From Pseudomonas viciae (GTDB lineage Bacteria > Pseudomonadota > Gammaproteobacteria > Pseudomonadales > Pseudomonadaceae): a stretch of DNA of 64,000 nucleotides. The stretch covers positions 5,913,001-5,977,000 of the forward strand of contig NZ_CP035088.1 in the NCBI RefSeq assembly GCF_004786035.1. Reading direction: 5' to 3'. The notes under the pieces are model-generated. The model saw only the letters and a program-made list of their open reading frames with translations, searched no databases and was not told the origin of the DNA. A program made the translations under genes and the position numbers. Positions 55,861-64,000 of the stretch are shown here, one piece after another. Each line of letters starts with the position of its first letter. The stretch's first letter is position 1.

Positions 55861-56442
55861 ATGCGTCGTCTGCTTCTTGCCCTGCCGTTCGCCCTGCTGC
55901 CATTGGCTGTCGCTCATGCGGCGGTCGAACACGATCATGACCACGAGCACGGCAGCCTCGGCGCCCACGAACACGGGGTTGGCCGATTGAACGCTGCGTT
56001 GGACGGCCAGACCCTGGAGCTGGAACTGGAAAGCCCGGCGATGAACCTGGTGGGCTTCGAACACGCCGCCACCAGCGATGCCGACAAAGCCAAGGTCGCC
56101 GCCGTACGGGCACAGTTGGACAAGCCGCTGGCACTGTTCAACTTGCCGGCCGCGGCCCAATGCACCGTGGCCCAGCAGGAACTGGAAAGCCCGTTGTTCG
56201 GCGACGAACCGGACCACGAAGACCATGATGAAGATGCCGACGGTGACGAACACCACGAGCACAGTGAGATCCACGCCCACTACCAGTTCACTTGCGCCGC
56301 CCCAGGTGCGCTGAAGAACCTGGACCTGGCAACACTGTTCAAAACCTTCCCGGCCACCCAGAAAATTCAGGTACAACTGATCAGCCCGAGCGGCCAGCAG
56401 GGCGTGGAAGTGACGGCCAAGGTGCCTACCCTGAAGTTCTGA
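55861..56442 (+). CDS. DUF2796 zinc-binding periplasmic protein (ZrgA-like)
   Basis: A 193-aa exported protein (signal peptide cut after AHA) with two His-rich metal-binding runs, VEHDHDHEHGSLGAHEHG at the N terminus and a long acidic His-rich loop in the middle (residues about 125-145). The family is DUF2796, shown in Vibrio (ZrgA) to bind zinc. It is the first gene of an operon with an ABC ATPase, a permease and a DUF3299 protein, which matches PA4063-PA4066 from memory, a Zur-controlled set. GGAG lies upstream of the ATG. A REP doublet follows the stop. Confidence 0.9.
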   Translation: MRRLLLALPFALLPLAVAHAAVEHDHDHEHGSLGAHEHGVGRLNAALDGQTLELELESPAMNLVGFEHAATSDADKAKVAAVRAQLDKPLALFNLPAAAQCTVAQQELESPLFGDEPDHEDHDEDADGDEHHEHSEIHAHYQFTCAAPGALKNLDLATLFKTFPATQKIQVQLISPSGQQGVEVTAKVPTLKF

Positions 56443-56473
56443 CTCACCGCAAAACCCATGTAGGGGCGAGCCT

Positions 56474-56574
56474 GGTGGGAGCAAAGCTTGCTCGCGATAG
56501 CGGTCCGACTGTCGACATCCAAGCTGAATGTTACGGCCTCATCGCCAGCAAGCTGTGCTCCCACAGATATCCCA
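56474..56574. repeat. REP doublet (degraded)
   Basis: Two inverted, partly altered REPs (gggagcaaagcttgctcgcga and a degraded complement) inside the zinc operon. Confidence 0.7.
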
Positions 56575-56604
56575 CAGGTGCTCCATTACCTTGAAGCGGC
56601 AAAC

Positions 56605-57315
56605 ATGACCCAAGCACTCATCGAACTCTCCGACCTGGGCTTCAGCTGGCCCGGGCATCCGCCGTTGCTGGATATCCCGGCGTTTCGCCTGGAAGCCGGC
56701 GAGACGTTGTTCCTCAAAGGCCCGAGCGGCAGTGGCAAAACCACGCTGCTGGGGCTGCTGGGCGGTGTGCAGACGCCGGACCGGGGCAGCATTCGCCTGC
56801 TCGGCCAGGAACTCACCGAACTGGGCGCTGGCAGCCGCGACCGCTTTCGCGTGGACCACACTGGCTACATCTTCCAGCAATTCAACCTGCTGCCGTTTCT
56901 CTCGGTGCGCGAAAACGTCGAACTGCCCTGCCACTTTTCCAAGCTGCGTGCGCAACGGGCCATCCAGCGCCACGGCAGCGTCGACCAAGCTGCCGCCACG
57001 CTGCTGGCTCATCTGGGGCTGACCGATCCAAACCTGCTGGAACGCCGCGCCGACTCGTTGTCCATCGGCCAGCAGCAACGGGTCGCCGCAGCCCGGGCGT
57101 TGATCGGTCAACCGGAACTGGTGATCGCCGACGAACCAACCTCGGCCCTGGACTACGACGCGCGGGAAAACTTCCTGCGGCTGTTGTTCGCTGAATGCCG
57201 CGAGGCCGGGTCGAGCCTGTTGTTTGTCAGCCATGACCAGAGCCTGGCGCCGCTGTTTGACCGTAACCTCTCGCTGGCCGATCTCAATCGCGCCGCCACG
57301 CCACTCGAGGTCTGA
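56605..57315 (+). CDS. ABC transporter ATP-binding protein (LolD/MacB type)
   Basis: A 236-aa ATPase with Walker A GPSGSGKTTLL, Walker B LVIADEPTSALD, a Q-loop in YIFQQFNLLP, and a signature LSIGQQQR that differs from LSGGQ in the second residue. Together with the following FtsX-type permease it forms a MacB-like transporter for a periplasmic or membrane process. The start at 56605 is chosen because it gives family length. It is followed by the permease after one base. Confidence 0.93.
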   Translation: MTQALIELSDLGFSWPGHPPLLDIPAFRLEAGETLFLKGPSGSGKTTLLGLLGGVQTPDRGSIRLLGQELTELGAGSRDRFRVDHTGYIFQQFNLLPFLSVRENVELPCHFSKLRAQRAIQRHGSVDQAAATLLAHLGLTDPNLLERRADSLSIGQQQRVAAARALIGQPELVIADEPTSALDYDARENFLRLLFAECREAGSSLLFVSHDQSLAPLFDRNLSLADLNRAATPLEV

Positions 57316-57316
57316 G

Positions 57317-58582
57317 ATGTATTTGTTCCGTCTAGCCATGGCCAGCCTGGCGAACCGCCGCTTCACCGCGATCCTCACCGCTTTCGCCATCGCCCTTTCG
57401 GTGTGCCTGCTACTGGCGGTGGAGCGGGTGCGCACCGAGGCCCGGGCGAGTTTCGCCAGCACCATCAGCGGCACCGATTTGATCGTCGGCGCCCGCTCAG
57501 GTTCGGTAAACCTGCTGCTGTATTCAGTGTTTCGCATCGGCAATGCCACCAACAACATACGTTGGGACAGCTTCGAACACTTCGCCAGCAACCCGAAAGT
57601 GAAGTGGGCGATCCCGATGTCCCTCGGCGATTCCCATCGCGGCTACCGGGTGATGGGCACCACCGAAGCCTACTTCGAGCACTACCAGTACGGCCGCCAA
57701 CAACACCTGGAGCTGGCCGATGGCCGGGCCTTCGCCACCGACCCTTTCGAAGTGGTGCTCGGTGCAGAAGTGGCCGAGGCGTTGCACTACAAGCTCGGTG
57801 ACAAACTGGTGCTGGCCCACGGCGTGGCAGTGGTCAGCCTGGTCAAGCATGACGACAAGCCCTTTACCGTGGTCGGTATTCTCAAGCGCACCGGCACGCC
57901 GGTAGACCGCACGCTGCACATCAGCCTCGGTGGCATGGAAGCGATCCACATCGACTGGAAAAACGGCGTGCAGGCCCAGGGCAACGGTCGCATCAGTGCC
58001 GATCAGGCGCGCAACATGGACCTCACGCCCCAGGCGATCACCGCGTTCATGCTCGGCCTCAACAGCAAGATTTCTACGTTTGCCTTGCAGCGCGAAATCA
58101 ATGAGTTCCGCGGTGAACCGTTGCTGGCGATCCTGCCCGGCGTGGCGCTGCAGGAGTTGTGGAGCCTGATGGGCACGGCGGAAAAAGCCTTGTTCGTGAT
58201 TTCATTGTTCGTGGTACTCACGGGGTTGATCGGCATGCTCACGGCGATCCTCACCAGCCTCAACGAACGCCGCCGGGAAATGGCGATCCTGCGTTCGGTG
58301 GGCGCGCGGCCGTGGCACATCGCGACGCTGCTGGTGCTCGAAGCCTTCGCCCTGGCGCTGGCCGGGGTCGTCTCCGGGCTGGCCTTGCTGTACATCGGCA
58401 TCGCCGCCGCCCAGGGTTACGTGCAGTCGGCCTATGGCTTGTACCTGCCGCTGGGCTGGCCAAGCGAATATGAATGGACGCTGATGGCTGGCATCCTGGT
58501 CGCCGCCCTGTTGATGGGCAGCGTGCCGGCCTGGCGCGCCTATCGCCAATCGTTGGCCGATGGCCTGTCGATCCGTTTATGA
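57317..58582 (+). CDS. ABC transporter permease (FtsX/MacB type)
   Basis: A 421-aa membrane protein with one N-terminal helix (about residues 15-37), a large periplasmic domain (40-290) and three C-terminal helices carrying the FtsX signature ERRREMAILRSVGAR. Partner of the ATPase before it. Its TGA overlaps the DUF3299 start (ATGA). A role in zinc uptake or in handling a zinc-free form of an envelope protein is suggested by the operon, not by the sequence. Confidence 0.92.
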   Translation: MYLFRLAMASLANRRFTAILTAFAIALSVCLLLAVERVRTEARASFASTISGTDLIVGARSGSVNLLLYSVFRIGNATNNIRWDSFEHFASNPKVKWAIPMSLGDSHRGYRVMGTTEAYFEHYQYGRQQHLELADGRAFATDPFEVVLGAEVAEALHYKLGDKLVLAHGVAVVSLVKHDDKPFTVVGILKRTGTPVDRTLHISLGGMEAIHIDWKNGVQAQGNGRISADQARNMDLTPQAITAFMLGLNSKISTFALQREINEFRGEPLLAILPGVALQELWSLMGTAEKALFVISLFVVLTGLIGMLTAILTSLNERRREMAILRSVGARPWHIATLLVLEAFALALAGVVSGLALLYIGIAAAQGYVQSAYGLYLPLGWPSEYEWTLMAGILVAALLMGSVPAWRAYRQSLADGLSIRL

Positions 58583-59112
58583 GGACCTTGAAGATGCCCC
58601 GCGCCCTGCTTGCGCTGTTGATGTTGGTCGCCCTGCCGCTGTGGGCGGCCGAACCAAGGGACCTGGCCTGGTCGGAAATGATCCCGCCGGACGCGCCGCC
58701 GGAAGTGCCAAACATGACCCCACTGCACGACCTGTCGAAGATGAGCGATGCCCTGGCCGCCGAATCCGCCCCGGCGGCCAAGCAGGATTTGCCCAACGCC
58801 CCGGTGGTCAAGGCCCTCGACGGCCAGCAGATCCGGCTGCCGGGCTACATCGTGCCGCTGGAAGTCAGCGAGGAAGGCCGTACCACGGACTTTCTACTGG
58901 TGCCGTACTTCGGCGCCTGCATCCACGTGCCGCCACCGCCGTCGAATCAGATCGTGCATGTGAAAAGCGAGGTTGGGGTCAAGCTCGACGAGTTGTACCA
59001 GCCGTACTGGGTCGAAGGCCCGATGCAGGTCAAGCCGTCCACCAGTGAACTGGCCGATGCCGGGTATCAGATGGAGGCGCAGAAGATTTATGTGTATGAG
59101 CTGCCGGAGTGA
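58579..59112 (+). CDS. DUF3299 exported protein
   Basis: A 177-aa exported protein (signal peptide cut after LWAAE) of DUF3299. It has the family block GYIVPLEVSEEG, then LLVPYFGACIHVPPPPSNQ with one conserved cysteine. Last gene of the zinc-linked operon, coupled to the permease by ATGA. The function is unknown. Confidence 0.9.
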   Translation: MRTLKMPRALLALLMLVALPLWAAEPRDLAWSEMIPPDAPPEVPNMTPLHDLSKMSDALAAESAPAAKQDLPNAPVVKALDGQQIRLPGYIVPLEVSEEGRTTDFLLVPYFGACIHVPPPPSNQIVHVKSEVGVKLDELYQPYWVEGPMQVKPSTSELADAGYQMEAQKIYVYELPE

Positions 59113-59143
59113 ATCCCGGGGTTATGTATCGCCTTTGAAATAG

Positions 59144-59231
59144 CTTTCGCGAGCAAGCCCGCTCCCACAGTTGACCGAGTTCCGTCAGAAGGAATGCGGT
59201 CGAATGTGGGAGCGGGCTTGCTCGCGAAGGG
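59144..59231. repeat. REP doublet (REPIN)
   Basis: Two inverted REPs (tcgcgagcaagcccgctccc and its complement) between the DUF3299 gene and oprG. Confidence 0.9.
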
Positions 59232-59301
59232 GGCCTCAAGGTTGCTCATCGCATTTTCATTGAGCTGAGTCAAAAGCCGCCTACATACGCCTTCGTACCA
59301 T

Positions 59302-59325
59302 AGGACATCAATTTTGAAATGTCCT
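59302..59325 (+). promoter_or_regulatory. Inverted repeat just upstream of oprG
   Basis: 7-bp perfect arms (aggacat / atgtcct) with a 10-nt spacer, ending 2 nt before the SD region (ggag at 59328). It may be an RNA hairpin that affects translation, or an operator. Confidence 0.45.
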
Positions 59326-59336
59326 CTGGAGCCCCC

Positions 59337-60035
59337 ATGCACAAGTCCTTGCTCAGCGCTTCCCTCGTTGCCCTCGCGCTCTCTACTCCGCTCGCCCAGG
59401 CCCATACGGCCGGCGACATCATCGTTCGCGCCGGCGCCATCACCGTCAATCCAGAAGCCGACAGTTCCAGCGTCAAGGTCGACCGTGGTCCGCTGGCCGG
59501 CACTGATCTGGGCGGCAAGGCGACCATGAGCAGCGACACGCAATTGGGCCTGAACTTCGCCTACATGATCACCAATAACCTGGGTATCGAATTGTTGGCG
59601 GCCTCGCCGTTCGAGCATGACGTGAAAATCAAAGGCACCGCCCTGGGCGCGGCCAATAACAAGCTCGGCACCCTCAAGCACCTGCCGCCGACCTTGAGCC
59701 TGGTCTACTACCCGCTCGATGCCAAATCCACCTTCCAGCCTTATGTCGGCGCCGGCATCAACTACACCTGGATCTACGACGAGCACGTCGGCAGCGAAGC
59801 CAGTGCCAACGGTTTCAGCAACTTCCGGGCGAGCAACAGCTGGGGCATGGCGTGGCAAGTGGGCGCCGACTACATGCTGACCGACAACGTCATGATCAAC
59901 GGCCAGATTCGCTACATCGACATCGACACCACCGCTTATGTGGACAACAACGCCGTGGCCGGCGGGACTCGCGCCAAAGTGAATGTCGATGTGGATCCGT
60001 GGATCTACATGGTGGGGTTGGGTTACAAGTTTTAA
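59337..60035 (+). CDS. oprG: OmpW-family outer-membrane protein OprG
   Basis: A 232-aa eight-strand outer-membrane barrel: signal peptide cut after AQAHT region, GDIIVRAGAITVNP as first strand, and a C-terminal aromatic strand (PWIYMVGLGYKF) for BAM recognition. OprG/OmpW channels pass small hydrophobic molecules. The ATG at 59337 has GGAG upstream. It is followed by a strong terminator. The position next to the zinc operon matches PA4067 from memory. Confidence 0.94.
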   Translation: MHKSLLSASLVALALSTPLAQAHTAGDIIVRAGAITVNPEADSSSVKVDRGPLAGTDLGGKATMSSDTQLGLNFAYMITNNLGIELLAASPFEHDVKIKGTALGAANNKLGTLKHLPPTLSLVYYPLDAKSTFQPYVGAGINYTWIYDEHVGSEASANGFSNFRASNSWGMAWQVGADYMLTDNVMINGQIRYIDIDTTAYVDNNAVAGGTRAKVNVDVDPWIYMVGLGYKF

Positions 60036-60058
60036 GTGAAGACGCTGTAGGACTCACG

Positions 60059-60087
60059 AAAAAGGCGCCCCGAAAGGCGCCTTTTTT
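60059..60087. terminator. Bidirectional intrinsic terminator
   Basis: A stem aaaaaggcgcc / ggcgcctttttt with a 6-nt loop between convergent oprG and the epimerase gene, with A and T tracts on either side. Confidence 0.92.
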
Positions 60088-60102
60088 GTGGCTGGTGGAA
60101 AC

Positions 60103-61032
60103 TCAGCGCCCCAACAACCGCGCCAGCCCCACGCTCATCGGCGTTTGCGTTGGAAAGCTGAAACGCTCCAACAGCCGACTGTTGTTGGCCCGCGAATGGC
60201 GGATGTCGCCGGAACGCGCCGGGCCGTAGCTGATCGGCGGCAGGTCACCCACCACCGCAGCCAAGGCCTGGAGCATCTGCTTGAGGGTCGTGGCCTGGTT
60301 CCAACCGATATTCACCGCGCCTACTTCCACCTCGGGTTTCTCGATGGCCTGCACCAGCAGGTCAACCAGGTCTTCGACGTAGACAAAATCCCGGGTCTGC
60401 TCGCCGTCGCCGAACACAGTGATCGGCAGGCCTTTCTGCACCCGTTCGCTGAAGATGCTGATGACCCCGGAATACGGCGAGGACGGATCCTGGCGTGGAC
60501 CGTAGATGTTGAAGAAGCGGAATACCACCGGCTCCAACGCGTGCTGGCGGCGATAGAAGTCCAGGTAGAACTCGCTGGCCAGTTTGTCCGAGGCATACGG
60601 CGTGAGCGGGGCCTTGGGCGTTTCTTCGTCGATGGACTCGCCTTCGCCGTTGTTGCCGTAGACCGCTGCGCTGGAAGCGAACAACACCCGTTTTACCCCG
60701 GACTGTCGCATGGCTTCGCAGACATTCAGGGTGCCGATGAAATTGCTCTGGTGCGTGCGCACCGGGTCGTCCACCGACGCTTGCACCGAGGCCACCGCCG
60801 CCAGGTGCGCCACGGCGCTGCAACCGGCCATGGCCCGGGCCACCAGCGCGGCATCGGCGACATCGCCTTCGATCAGTTCGACAGCGGGGTTGTCCAGCGG
60901 CAGGTTGCTGCGCTTGCCGGTGGACAGGTCATCGAGGATGCGCACCGTGTGTCCCTTGGCGAGCAAAGCGTCGGTCAGGTGCGAGCCAATGAAACCGGCG
61001 CCGCCGGTGATTAAAACAGGGCCTTCAGCCAT
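60103..61032 (-). CDS. NAD-dependent epimerase/dehydratase (UDP-glucose 4-epimerase-like)
   Basis: A 309-aa extended SDR enzyme. The NAD loop is VLITGGAGFIGSHL, the catalytic block has the SSAAVYGNNGEG serine region and Tyr-x3-Lys in YASDK, and NIYGPRQDPSSPYSGVI is the substrate loop. It would epimerise or dehydrate a nucleotide sugar for surface polysaccharide. The ATG at 61032 overlaps the end of the upstream SDR gene by 8 bp. Confidence 0.93.
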   Translation of the reverse strand: MAEGPVLITGGAGFIGSHLTDALLAKGHTVRILDDLSTGKRSNLPLDNPAVELIEGDVADAALVARAMAGCSAVAHLAAVASVQASVDDPVRTHQSNFIGTLNVCEAMRQSGVKRVLFASSAAVYGNNGEGESIDEETPKAPLTPYASDKLASEFYLDFYRRQHALEPVVFRFFNIYGPRQDPSSPYSGVISIFSERVQKGLPITVFGDGEQTRDFVYVEDLVDLLVQAIEKPEVEVGAVNIGWNQATTLKQMLQALAAVVGDLPPISYGPARSGDIRHSRANNSRLLERFSFPTQTPMSVGLARLLGR

Positions 61033-61909
61033 GACGATAAAACCTATCCAGTAAGCCCGGGAGTGCCGCGCGCCAGGCGCGGGGCTTGATCCCGAAAGTG
61101 TGCAGAATTTTCTTGCAGGCCAGTACCGCGTGTTGCGGTTCTTCGGCGGCGTCCGGCCGTGCGGCGTGAGCCTGGGCCGTGGGCGCTTCAATCGCCAGCG
61201 GATGCAGGGCGCGGGCTTCGGTAAGGATCGCCTGGCCCAGCGCCAGTGGCGTGGTCGCCTCATGCCCGGCGTAATGATAGGTGCCCCACAGCGGCGCCGC
61301 GCAATCGAGTTGCTTGAGCACCGAGATGATCACCCGTGCGGCGTCGTCCACCGGCGTCGGATTACCGCGTCGGTCGTCGGCCAGCAGCAACTCTTCAGGC
61401 TGCTCGGCCCGGGCCAGGAAACGGCCGAGGATACCGTCGGCGCTGTCGTCCAGCAGCCAGCCGAAACGCAGCAACACATGCTGCGGACAGGTGGCACGCA
61501 CGCTTTGCTCGATCCGCCACAACGCCTGGCCACGCAGGCCCAGGGGCACGGGTTCGTCCTTTTCGCTGTAGGCGGTGGCGCGGGAGCCGTCGAACACCCG
61601 ATAGCTGGACGGTTGCAGCAAGACGATGTTGTGGTGCTGGCACAACTCGGCCAGACGCTCGACAGCGCGCTCCTGATTGGCCAGGCGCTGCTCGCTGACG
61701 ACCTCGGCCTGGAACCAGTCGAAGTAGTACGCCAGGTTGATCAAGGCGTCCGGCCGGGTGTCGTCGAGCAACTGAGTCAGGCTCGCGGCATCCCAACCGT
61801 CTTCGGGGGGGCGGGGGGCAAGAAAACCGATGTCTTCTTCTGCACCGAGGCGAATCAGCGCCTGCCCGAGGGCATTCCCGCCGCCCAGTAACATAAGGCG
61901 CATTCGCAT
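61025..61909 (-). CDS. RmlD-like sugar-nucleotide reductase family protein
   Basis: A 294-aa SDR-fold protein resembling dTDP-4-dehydrorhamnose reductase. The N-terminal loop MLLGGGNALGQALIRLG is a variant Rossmann motif; SSYRVFDGSRATAYSEKDEP is the equivalent of the family's SSDYVFDG...Y region. The classic YxxxK is replaced by sequences around RGQALWRIEQ, so the activity is doubtful. Start 61909 is chosen; 61984, 61903 and 61894 are alternatives without clear SDs. Paired with the epimerase as in PA4068-PA4069, from memory. Confidence 0.82.
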   Translation of the reverse strand: MRMRLMLLGGGNALGQALIRLGAEEDIGFLAPRPPEDGWDAASLTQLLDDTRPDALINLAYYFDWFQAEVVSEQRLANQERAVERLAELCQHHNIVLLQPSSYRVFDGSRATAYSEKDEPVPLGLRGQALWRIEQSVRATCPQHVLLRFGWLLDDSADGILGRFLARAEQPEELLLADDRRGNPTPVDDAARVIISVLKQLDCAAPLWGTYHYAGHEATTPLALGQAILTEARALHPLAIEAPTAQAHAARPDAAEEPQHAVLACKKILHTFGIKPRAWRAALPGLLDRFYRHG

Positions 61910-62048
61910 AAAGTCAGCAGGCCCAGTCTGTTGGCACAAGAATTTGGTCGACAACGCCCGCAGGCGTTGTCGGAATCGTTGCATTTTGCGGGTTTAGTGC
62001 GCAACCGTCATCCGTAAAGTGCAGATCCGGCATTTGTACTGTTCTTTA

Positions 62049-62127
62049 GGGCCCGTTCGCGAGCAAGCCCGCTCCCACATGAGAATGCCTTCCAAATGTG
62101 GGAGCGGGCTTGCTCGCGAAGGGGCCC
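62049..62127. repeat. REP doublet (REPIN)
   Basis: Two inverted REPs extended by gggccc ends, between the divergent SDR and helicase genes. Confidence 0.9.
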
Positions 62128-62191
62128 TGCCAGGCGATGCATAGCTCAGAGGTACTTGCATCTTCCCCCTCCCACCCGCATAACTGCCCCC

Positions 62192-64000
62192 ATGAATCTG
62201 CCCCTTGCAGCCGACCACGCCATGGCAGGCTTTCACCCCGCCGTTCGCGCCTGGTTCAGCCAGACATTCCCGGCGGTCACGGCCGCCCAGGCCCAGGCGT
62301 GGCCGTTGATCGGCCAACGCCGCTCGACCCTGGTGGCGGCACCCACCGGTTCGGGCAAGACCCTGACTGCGTTTCTCGCCGTGCTCGATGACCTGGTGCA
62401 TCGCGGCCTGGAACAGGGCGGCCTGCCGGACCAGACCCTGGTGGTCTACGTCTCGCCGCTCAAGGCCTTGAGCAACGACATCCAGATCAACCTGCAAAAC
62501 CCGCTGGCCGGCATCACCGAACAGCTGCGACAAATGGACCTGCCGCCCCTGCACATCACCACCGCCGTGCGCACCGGCGACACGCCACAGAAAGAACGCA
62601 CGGCGATGCGCAAGAGCGCGCCGCACATCCTGGTGACCACGCCTGAGTCGCTCTACGTGCTGCTCGGTTCCGATTCCGGGCGGCAGATGCTCGCCAGCAC
62701 CCGCACGGTGATCGTCGACGAAATCCACGCCATCGCCGCCAGCAAGCGCGGCAGTCACTTGGCCTTGAGCCTGGAACGCCTGCAAGCCCTGTGCGCCGAA
62801 CCGCTGATGCGCATCGGCCTGTCCGCCACGCAAAAACCCATCGAAGCCGTGTCGCGCTTCCTCGTGGGCCAGGGACGCACCTGTGCAATCGTCGACATCG
62901 GCCACGCTCGCCCGCGCGACCTGGACATCGAGGTGCCGCCGGTGCCGCTTTCGGCGGTGATGGCCAACGACGTGTGGGAATTGGTCTACAACCGCCTCGC
63001 CGAGCTGGCCCGGGAACACCGCACCACGCTGGTGTTCGTCAACACCCGGCGCCTGGCCGAGCGCCTGAGCCGGCACCTGAGCGAGCGTTTGGGCAAGGAC
63101 GCGGTGGCGGCCCATCATGGCAGCCTGGCGAAAGAGTTTCGCCTCGACGCCGAACAACGCCTCAAGCGCGGCGAATTGCAGGTATTGATCGCCACCGCGT
63201 CCCTGGAGCTGGGCATCGACATTGGCGACGTCGACCTGGTGTGCCAGATCGCCTCGCCCCGTTCGATCTCGGCGTTCCTGCAAAGAGTGGGTCGCTCCGG
63301 GCACCAGGTCGGCGGCACGCCCAAGGGCCGTTTGTTCGCCACTACCCGCGATGATTTGCTCGAGTGCGCCGCCCTGCTCGATTGCGTGCGTCGGGGCGAA
63401 CTCGACACCTTGCACATCCCTATCGCCCCACTGGATGTGCTGGCCCAGCAGATCGTCGCCGAGGTCAGTTGCCAGGAATGGCAGGAACAGGCGCTACTGG
63501 ACACCTTCCGCCGAGCCTCCCCCTACGCCGAACTGGACGACGGCCACTATCAGGCGTTACTGCGAATGCTCGCTGAAGGCTTCAATGGCCGCCAGGGCGT
63601 GCGCAGTGCCTACCTGCACCGGGACGCCGTCACCCGTACCCTGCGCGGGCGCCGGGGCAGCAAGCTGACCGCCGTGACCAGCGGCGGCACCATCCCGGAC
63701 AACGCCGACTACAGCGTGCTGCTCGAACCCCAAGGGCTGAACATCGGCAGCGTCAACGAAGACTTCGCGGTGGAGAGCATTGCCGGCGACGTGTTCCAGC
63801 TGGGCAATACCTCCTACCGCATCATTCGCGTCGAGACCGGCCGCGTGCGGGTCGAGGACGCCCAGGGCCAGCCGCCGACCATCCCGTTCTGGCTCGGCGA
63901 AGCCCCCGGGCGCAGCGCCGAATTGTCCCTGGCCGTGGCCCGCCTGCAAGCCCAGCTGGACGATTTGCTCGGCGCCACGCCGGGCAATCTGCAACCAGCC
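62192..64000 (+). CDS. Lhr-type large DEAD/DEAH helicase (partial, 3' end outside window)
   Basis: First 603 codons of a large SF2 helicase of the Lhr family, ATP-dependent and acting on DNA or RNA-DNA duplexes. Motifs in order: [10 protein letters not shown] (I), VSPLKAL (Ia), TTPESLY, DEIHAI (II), LSATQKP (III), [12 protein letters not shown] (IV), [12 protein letters not shown] (V) and QRVGRSGHQ (VI), then the Lhr winged-helix region ([12 protein letters not shown] onward). The gene runs off the right edge without a stop. Confidence 0.95.
   Translation, partial: MNLPLAADHAMAGFHPAVRAWFSQTFPAVTAAQAQAWPLIGQRRSTLVAAPTGSGKTLTAFLAVLDDLVHRGLEQGGLPDQTLVVYVSPLKALSNDIQINLQNPLAGITEQLRQMDLPPLHITTAVRTGDTPQKERTAMRKSAPHILVTTPESLYVLLGSDSGRQMLASTRTVIVDEIHAIAASKRGSHLALSLERLQALCAEPLMRIGLSATQKPIEAVSRFLVGQGRTCAIVDIGHARPRDLDIEVPPVPLSAVMANDVWELVYNRLAELAREHRTTLVFVNTRRLAERLSRHLSERLGKDAVAAHHGSLAKEFRLDAEQRLKRGELQVLIATASLELGIDIGDVDLVCQIASPRSISAFLQRVGRSGHQVGGTPKGRLFATTRDDLLECAALLDCVRRGELDTLHIPIAPLDVLAQQIVAEVSCQEWQEQALLDTFRRASPYAELDDGHYQALLRMLAEGFNGRQGVRSAYLHRDAVTRTLRGRRGSKLTAVTSGGTIPDNADYSVLLEPQGLNIGSVNEDFAVESIAGDVFQLGNTSYRIIRVETGRVRVEDAQGQPPTIPFWLGEAPGRSAELSLAVARLQAQLDDLLGATPGNLQPA

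Overview
The window is Pseudomonas chromosomal DNA, most likely from the P. fluorescens group. The evidence is the high GC content, the dense scatter of REP elements with the GCGGGCTTGCTCGCGA-type core, and the conserved gene block nrdR-ribD-ribE-ribBA-ribH-nusB-thiL-pgpA-ribA flanked by xseB-ispA-dxs on one side and by a thioredoxin, a zinc-linked operon and oprG on the other. That layout matches what I remember of the PA4042-PA4069 neighbourhood of P. aeruginosa. No rRNA, tRNA, CRISPR array, integrase or transposase is visible.

Layout. Positions 1-5000 are an accessory defence patch of visibly lower GC: a type I restriction subunit (hsdR, cut by the left edge), a divergent type IV Mrr endonuclease, and a small DUF6124-type gene. 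The mrr/DUF6124 segment lies between two diverged direct repeats. Next comes a levansucrase with a LexA-like box just downstream of its promoter (5174-6553). From 7138 to 15503 lies a set of amino-acid genes, all on the minus strand: a PLP gamma-lyase/synthase, an S-methylmethionine-type permease, a LysR regulator, a threonine-synthase-like enzyme, an Lrp regulator, a short homoserine dehydrogenase and an aldehyde dehydrogenase. Together they suggest uptake and breakdown of a homoserine-derived compound.

Positions 16634-22378 hold a six-gene lipid operon related to E. coli ynbABCD, with an added acyltransferase and a small membrane protein. Positions 22466-28169 hold a PspA-centred envelope operon related to E. 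coli yjfIJKLMC. It carries an inserted potassium-channel gene, and two identical 12-bp palindromes lie ahead of its first gene. Positions 28403-38585 hold an alpha-2-macroglobulin cluster (yfaPQSTA-like) with a DUF2135 gene at each end and strong translational coupling.

Positions 39110-53062 are housekeeping: isoprenoid precursor synthesis (xseB-ispA-dxs, plus strand), cobalamin uptake (btuB, btuF) and the long minus-strand riboflavin/NusB/ThiL/PgpA operon. Positions 53190-64000 contain a YbaY-type lipoprotein, a methyltransferase, the CnoX-like thioredoxin, a zinc-responsive periplasmic/ABC operon behind a Zur-like site, oprG, two nucleotide-sugar SDR genes and the start of a large Lhr-type helicase cut by the right edge.
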